Shown one piece after another: positions 60,313-60,381 of a stretch of 60,381 nt of DNA; position 1 is the first letter of the stretch, and each line of letters opens with the position of its first letter. Under the pieces are notes generated by a model. The model did not search any database and was not told where the DNA came from. It saw nothing but the letters and a program-made list of their open reading frames with translations. The stretch is taken from the NCBI GenBank assembly GCA_949297015.1, contig CASFRF010000058.1:1-60381 (forward strand), given 5' to 3'. The position numbers and the translations under genes were made by a program. The DNA is from an uncultured bacterium. GTDB taxonomy: Bacteria > Verrucomicrobiota > Lentisphaeria > Victivallales > Victivallaceae.

Positions 60313-60381
60313 CTTCCTCCTCCGCGATGGGCCAGCAGCCGGGCGCAGTGCCGCCGCAGCGCCGCCGTTTCCAGCGTCACG
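60309..60381 (-). CDS. C-terminal end of an unidentified protein (partial)
   Basis: Only 23 residues plus stop are visible, ending LLAHRGGGR. The stop overlaps the lipM-like start in ATGA, matching the tight spacing of this operon, which is the main reason to believe it. Function cannot be judged. Confidence 0.4.
   Translation of the reverse strand, partial: VTLETAALRRHCARLLAHRGGGR

Overview
The window is about 60 kb of high-GC, gene-dense bacterial chromosome, nearly all of it coding. I found no rRNA, tRNA, insertion sequence, prophage or CRISPR array, and no gap over 300 bases without a gene. The gene mix fits an anaerobe of the PVC group, and Lentisphaerota (Victivallis-like) is my best guess. 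It includes URO-D-type corrinoid methyltransferases, a 2-hydroxyacyl-CoA dehydratase activase, GH4 and GH38 glycosidases with AraC regulators, a zinc-ribbon Ser/Thr kinase and CsgG/LpoB-like lipoproteins. No taxonomic marker gene is present, so this placement is inference.

Layout. 1-8150: a partial Ca-type P-ATPase, aconitase overlapping uracil-DNA glycosylase, rmuC, and a sodium:solute symporter overlapping tsaC. 8134-10869: a minus-strand corrinoid module (B12-binding protein plus two URO-D-family proteins). 11138-22839: carbohydrate and envelope genes, namely AraC, GH38 alpha-mannosidase, recO, two secreted GxQ-repeat proteins behind a structured leader, CopA-type ATPase, GH4 alpha-galactosidase-like enzyme, AraC and a Gfo/Idh/MocA oxidoreductase. 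22965-29075: a tightly packed plus-strand operon of two CsgG-like proteins, a large lipoprotein, two LpoB-like lipoproteins around a YcfL-like lipoprotein, and a sirtuin. 29084-33468: accD, the SRP RNA, rph, dnaX, ybaB and recR on the minus strand. 33591-38668: activase, cupin, lysA, tsaB and an unknown membrane protein on the minus strand.

38938-45671: a SWIM/SNF2 helicase, then a zinc-ribbon membrane protein, a TPR protein and a protein with about ten threonine-centred repeats ending in a membrane segment. 45727-49786: dinG divergent from leuCD. 49877-54691: an ABC-2 permease with a membrane-anchored partner, a formyltransferase-fold protein, a YhcH-type protein and a secreted acidic/Pro-rich protein. 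54774-60381: a compact minus-strand run of lipM-like, rnc, Fe-alcohol dehydrogenase, pfkB and a Ser/Thr kinase.

Regulation. About twenty promoters of one style can be read directly: a TTGCAT- or TTGAAA-like -35, a 16-18 bp spacer and a TATATT- or TATAGT-like -10. Several have hairpin-rich leaders. The most interesting loci are the CsgG/LpoB/YcfL/sirtuin operon, the threonine-repeat protein as a possible kinase substrate, the activase with an extra four-cysteine insertion, and the structured leader before the GxQ-repeat genes.
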